Of a stretch of 64,000 bases of DNA, positions 61,246-64,000 are shown one piece after another (position 1 is the stretch's first letter; each line of letters starts with the position of its first letter). The stretch spans positions 1 through 64,000 of the forward strand of contig CAZNOG010000004.1 in NCBI GenBank assembly GCA_964574635.1. Direction: 5' to 3'. The notes under the pieces were generated by a model, which worked only from the letters and a program-made list of their open reading frames with translations, did not search any database and had not been told where the DNA came from. Source of the DNA: CAZNOG01 sp964574635 (GTDB lineage Bacteria > Bacteroidota > Bacteroidia > Flavobacteriales_D > Cryomorphaceae). A program made the translations under genes and the position numbers.

Positions 61246-61596
61246 TTAGAGGATGGCCACGATGCGGAACCAGTACTCGGTTCGCGGACTGAGGCCTTGG
61301 AGCTCTGCGCAAGTGGCCGTCGTCAGTCCGATATTCTTCCACTTGTTCGGTGCTTCGGTCATGGGCGCGTATTCCACGCGGTATGTTTTTGCGGTCGGCT
61401 TGTTCTTCCACACCAAGTGCGCGCGCCCTCTATCGCACGACCATCCCGCTTGCAGACTGATGGGCACTTCGGTCGTTCCTTCAGTAGTGGGAATTGGGCC
61501 GGTGCCCTTTCCTTGACCGATATCGCGCCTCGGCCGCATTACCGAGCCGGTTTTCAGAGTACTATGACGGGGAAGGGTAAGAGTGATGTGATCCAT
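61246..61596 (-). CDS. Small fibronectin type III-like protein
   Basis: A 116-residue protein (from ATG 61596; the frame is open to 61650). The C-terminal half, LQAGWSCDRGRAHLVWKNKPTAKTYRVEYAPMTEAPNKWKNIGLTTATCAELQGLSPRTEYWFRIVAIL, is a clear single FnIII repeat with its Trp, Tyr and LxPxTxYxFRV pattern. The N-terminus MDHITLTLPRHSTLKTG resembles the start of short FnIII proteins that recur in Bacteroidota. No signal peptide is seen. The opposite-strand frame is longer but has no family features. The role is unknown, and it may be a partial gene. Confidence 0.55.
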   Translation of the reverse strand: MDHITLTLPRHSTLKTGSVMRPRRDIGQGKGTGPIPTTEGTTEVPISLQAGWSCDRGRAHLVWKNKPTAKTYRVEYAPMTEAPNKWKNIGLTTATCAELQGLSPRTEYWFRIVAIL

Positions 61597-61816
61597 GATG
61601 CCGATTTGCGCTTTGTTCCTGCTTTTTCTCGATTCAACGCCGATGGCCAATTCCAGTGCCGGATACCTGCGTTTCTTCGATTATCACCCTGTACGGATTG
61701 TTTCGGCGGAGGTTTCGCCAAAATGAAGAAATTGTTTCCCGAACCTCATGCTGTGGAAAATCGGTTGAAAACCGTGGAACTTTTACCCGGACGGACGGGG
61801 TAGGGAGGGGTTTTTT

Positions 61817-61831
61817 GGGTTTTTGTGGGTG
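61817..61831 (+). repeat. Dispersed intergenic motif GGGTTTTTGTGGGTG, copy f
   Basis: Exact copy in the gap downstream of the FnIII gene region. GGGC pairs with GCCC just after it, and GCCCGAT recurs after copy c. Confidence 0.85.
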
Positions 61832-61999
61832 GGCAAGCCCGATCGAGAGAAGAATTCACGCATCAAATCGTCGACACGGCGCACATTGGTCGTGACGCAT
61901 ATCCTTGGGGGATTTTTGGGCGCACCGCAGGAGAATGAAAATACGGGCCCCGGAAGGATCTTTCTATCCAAACCGCGATTGACGAAATCTATCGAGAAA

Positions 62000-62011
62000 T
62001 TACACTTGTAA
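62000..62011. promoter_or_regulatory. Inverted repeat TTACA-CT-TGTAA, operator candidate
   Basis: A perfect 5-base inverted repeat with a 2-base centre. It is one of three similar sites upstream of the XRE-family gene at 62238. Confidence 0.5.
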
Positions 62012-62064
62012 ACCCCGACAACCAGAGGGTGCCCGCGACACCCGGCAACGATCGGAAGGTGTTT

Positions 62065-62078
62065 ATTACATTTGTAAT
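62065..62078. promoter_or_regulatory. Inverted repeat ATTACA-TT-TGTAAT, operator candidate
   Basis: A perfect 6-base inverted repeat with a 2-base centre, 66 bases downstream of the one at 62000. Confidence 0.5.
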
Positions 62079-62202
62079 GAAATTTGGAATACATTCATCC
62101 TCGATACTAATTTACTCATTATCAATTGGCGCAGGTATGTGTGTTCGACCTTATATTTAACCGGCTCGTCAGTCCGTGTTTTGTGGGTTTGAGTTCGTGG
62201 TT

Positions 62203-62210
62203 TACCTTTG
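62203..62210 (+). promoter_or_regulatory. -7 box TACCTTTG for the XRE gene
   Basis: TACCTTTG lies 27 bases upstream of the ATG at 62238. A third, imperfect operator-like site (TTACA-AA-TGTCA, 62224-62235) falls between it and the start codon, where a bound repressor would block transcription. Confidence 0.55.
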
Positions 62211-62237
62211 GTACGTCGGCTATTTACAAATGTCATC

Positions 62238-62624
62238 ATGGAAATACAGGATCGCATACGGACCATCATCAAGGTGAATAACCTAAATGCCTCGACATTC
62301 GCCGAGCGAATCGGAGTGCAAAGTTCCGGCGTGTCTCACATTCTTTCCGGCCGCAACAAACCTTCCATGGATTTCATCGAAAAAGTGCTGAAGGAATTTC
62401 CTCGCGTCGACGCGGGGTGGTTGATCACCGGAAATCCGCCCGGGTACAAACAGCCGATGGAAATGGACGAAAAAACGAGTGGGGAGCCGACTCCGGATAG
62501 AAACGCCCCGGATCCGGCTGCGGAAGACGTCCCGATTACCGTTCCCAAAACCGGAAGGAGAATCGAGAAAATCGTCATATTCTACGATGATCGTAGCTTT
62601 GAGGAATATGTCAGCAACAAATAA
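62238..62624 (+). CDS. XRE-family transcriptional regulator
   Basis: A 128-residue DNA-binding protein. A helix-turn-helix fills the first 65 residues: MEIQDRIRTIIKVNNLNASTFAERIGVQSSGVSHILSGRNKPSMDFIEKVLKEFPRVDAGWLITG. The flexible acidic C-terminal half (EKTSGEPTPDRNAPDPAAEDVP) ends in a basic strand-like segment RIEKIVIFYDDRSFEEYV. This kind is common in Bacteroidota. Three similar inverted repeats upstream suggest autoregulation. The end overlaps the next gene by 17 bases. Confidence 0.9.
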   Translation: MEIQDRIRTIIKVNNLNASTFAERIGVQSSGVSHILSGRNKPSMDFIEKVLKEFPRVDAGWLITGNPPGYKQPMEMDEKTSGEPTPDRNAPDPAAEDVPITVPKTGRRIEKIVIFYDDRSFEEYVSNK

Positions 62625-63105
62625 AGTCGTCTTCCTCGATAGGGACGGCGTCGTCAATCACGATCCGGGCGATTATACCGCATCGGTCGACGATTTCAGA
62701 TTCTTGCCGGGAGTCCTCGATACTTTGAAGTCGTGGACGGAGATGGGTTTCTCGTTTATCGTCATCACCAACCAAGGGGGAATCGCCAGAGGGCGATATA
62801 CACTGGAAGATTTCTCGAGAATCGATAAAAAAATGTCGGACGCCTTCCGCGATTCGGGCATCGCCTATTTGGAAACGTACTATTGTACTCACCACGATTT
62901 GGTGGGAAAATGCCTGTGCCGAAAACCCTTGCCGGGTATGCTGGAGAAGGCCATCGCACGCCACAAAGTGGATCGCCGACACGCCTTTATGATCGGCGAC
63001 AAGGACCGGGATGTCGCCGCCGCCGAAGCCGCGGGAATCCGCGGGGTGAAAATCCCTACCAACGGCGGCTTGGCCACCATCGACCCCAACGAAGCCATTC
63101 GGTAA
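62608..63105 (+). CDS. gmhB: D-glycero-D-manno-heptose 1,7-bisphosphate phosphatase-like HAD hydrolase
   Basis: A 165-residue HAD-IIIA phosphatase. Nucleophile Asp11 and Asp13 in FLDRDGVVNHDPGDY, Thr/Asn in ITNQGGIARGRYT, the zinc-site segment CTHHDLVGKCLCRKPLPGML and GDKDRDVAAAEAAGI. These match GmhB, which removes the 7-phosphate from heptose bisphosphate for lipopolysaccharide core, or the related histidinol-phosphatase type. Start at ATG 62608 overlaps the XRE stop by 17 bases, so translation is probably coupled. Confidence 0.88.
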   Translation: MSATNKVVFLDRDGVVNHDPGDYTASVDDFRFLPGVLDTLKSWTEMGFSFIVITNQGGIARGRYTLEDFSRIDKKMSDAFRDSGIAYLETYYCTHHDLVGKCLCRKPLPGMLEKAIARHKVDRRHAFMIGDKDRDVAAAEAAGIRGVKIPTNGGLATIDPNEAIR

Positions 63106-63185
63106 AATCTCCGTCCTGCACGGAGGGGAATCTTCTTCTATAAAAATGGTGGTGGGAATAATGAGGGCAACTCAATCCTGAGCCA

Positions 63186-63200
63186 CACCCACAAAAACCC
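63186..63200 (-). repeat. Dispersed intergenic motif GGGTTTTTGTGGGTG, copy g
   Basis: Exact copy on the minus strand between the convergent genes ending at 63105 and 63203, ending three bases before the latter's stop codon. It continues TGGCTC as in copy c. Confidence 0.85.
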
Positions 63201-63202
63201 CT

Positions 63203-63805
63203 TTACTTCGAATCCCGTTCGCGCTTCGCAGTGCCCGGATCGTCGATCTTCACGTGGCCCCAATTCTCGCCCGACTTGATGCGGTACAACTGCATTTCGC
63301 TTATACCAAACTGCTTGGCTATGATTTTCAGTCGGGTTTTGCGGTTGGGGTCGAAAATCTTTTTCTTGATTCTCATCACGTCGGTAGACGTAAGCTTGTG
63401 GCCTTGATGCAGACGCTGCTTCTTCCGTTTTTCCCTGCCGGCGAGCACGTGAGGGTTGGACTGCTGGTGCGCGGTCATTCTATCCTTGTCGGCCCAAGCG
63501 AGGTTGCCGACGTGGTTGTTCAACTTGTTGAAGTCGAGGTGAATGACGTATACTTCATCTTCGCTTTTCTTGGGAATGAAGTGTTCGGCAACCAACTTGT
63601 GGATATAAAACGTTTTGGATTTTCCGAAAGGCCTGCATCCGAAAATGGGATAACCACCCAAATTTCCGCCTTTCAACAGTTTGGCGTTTTCGAAGCTGTC
63701 GGCAAAACTGGCGATACGTCCGTAGTTGGATACGGCATACGTCAATCGCAGTGCATCCGGTGGGAATTCAATGAGTTCCCACTTTTCATCCGGGTAAGTT
63801 CGCAT
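63203..63805 (-). CDS. NUMOD4-HNH endonuclease-like protein
   Basis: A 200-residue protein. The N-terminus has a NUMOD4 motif (DEKWELIEFPPDALRLTYAVSNYGRIASF), followed by an HNH-like nuclease core (TFYIHKLVAEHFIPKK, VIHLDFNKLNNHVGNLAWADKDRMTAHQQSN) in which His appears as IHLDFNKLNN. A C-terminal helix-turn-helix-like segment follows (GHKLTSTDVMRIKKKIFD...KIIAKQFGISEMQLYRIKSGENWGHV). Related proteins are phage- and intron-associated homing endonucleases, and free-standing Bacteroidota copies. ATG 63805 gives the family N-terminus; the frame is open to 63919. Confidence 0.88.
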   Translation of the reverse strand: MRTYPDEKWELIEFPPDALRLTYAVSNYGRIASFADSFENAKLLKGGNLGGYPIFGCRPFGKSKTFYIHKLVAEHFIPKKSEDEVYVIHLDFNKLNNHVGNLAWADKDRMTAHQQSNPHVLAGREKRKKQRLHQGHKLTSTDVMRIKKKIFDPNRKTRLKIIAKQFGISEMQLYRIKSGENWGHVKIDDPGTAKRERDSK

Positions 63806-64000
63806 AATATAATCTTGGTGAATGGTGTTTGTCACCCATCTTAACCGGTTTCGGCGACAATGGTTCGATGGGTCGATCAAAAATCGGTATAATTCCTCGC
63901 CAAACCTCGGGAACAACACCCAAATTTCACAGTTATTTTTTCACCGATTACCCGGGTGTGAGCTCCGGAATTGCGATGCCAATCTTACATAACGAATGTG
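63806..64000. other. Upstream region of the HNH gene to the window edge
   Basis: 195 bases with no supported gene. It should contain the HNH gene's promoter on the minus strand; no clear box was identified. The window ends without another recognisable reading frame. Confidence 0.4.

Larger units (their letters stand above)
61597..62237. other. Regulatory intergenic region upstream of the XRE gene
   Basis: 641 bases with no supported gene. It contains a dispersed motif at 61817, two inverted repeats of the TTACAnnTGTAA type, a third imperfect one, and a -7 box. See the individual entries. Confidence 0.6.

Noticed and set aside
61141..61803. 220-residue plus-strand frame over the FnIII gene
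   Set aside because: It has no family features and is the antisense shadow of an FnIII-like frame on the other strand.

Overview
The window reads as a chromosomal segment of a Bacteroidota bacterium, most likely Flavobacteriales. The evidence is four proteins with signal peptides and C-terminal YPNP-type sorting domains of the type IX secretion system, a run of Bacteroidota-only families (DoxX/MauE BT_3928-like, DUF1599, DUF6913-like and DUF6340-like proteins, small FnIII proteins, NUMOD4-HNH), -7 boxes of the TAnnTTTG type and weak Shine-Dalgarno sites. The DNA is GC-rich except for the first 2 kb, which look foreign. No tRNA, rRNA, CRISPR array or insertion sequence was recognised.

Layout. 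1-2.1 kb: a low-GC type III DNA methyltransferase preceded by a heptanucleotide tandem repeat. 2.1-15.7 kb: housekeeping and envelope genes (mnmE, sucD, two secreted sorting-domain proteins, csbD-like, yihY-like, folP, DUF1599, a DoxX-thioredoxin fusion, an OppB-like permease). 16-18.7 kb: a secreted serine protease with an upstream lipoprotein. 18.8-20.8 kb: dnaA and a gap with DnaA boxes that may be oriC. 20.8-29.4 kb: thioesterase, peptidase, yigZ-like, ribD, and a packed forward block prmC-OMP-ligA-DUF6913-dapA. 29.7-32.4 kb: a second secreted serine protease. 32.7-42.3 kb: thiolase, lipoproteins, an NtrC-type regulator with its kinase, a lone receiver, fabG and a large VWA-type membrane protein. 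42.3-49.2 kb: a tightly overlapping four-gene operon (ThiF-nitroreductase fusion, acyltransferase-like protein, 7TMR-DISM kinase, receiver-kinase hybrid) with a divergent response regulator. 49.2-64 kb: guaD, a Pif1-like helicase, marC, a GNAT protein, a fatty acid desaturase, NUDIX, SIMPL, NYN-cold-shock, an outer-membrane barrel, a small FnIII protein, an XRE regulator, a gmhB-like phosphatase and an HNH endonuclease.

Three things go beyond ordinary annotation. First, at least three intergenic regions (about 15.8, 22.9 and 52.8 kb, perhaps also 61.0 kb) hold copies of one structured element: unrelated stem sequences that still pair, presenting the same apical-loop motif (GCGAC..GGAAGC on one strand). 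This compensatory variation is what a structured RNA or a foldable DNA repeat would give. Second, a 15-base motif GGGTTTTTGTGGGTG occurs six times exactly and once with one change, only between genes. Third, the 42-49 kb locus couples a small-molecule-type biosynthetic pair to a membrane sensor kinase by translational overlaps, which suggests a make-and-sense signalling circuit.
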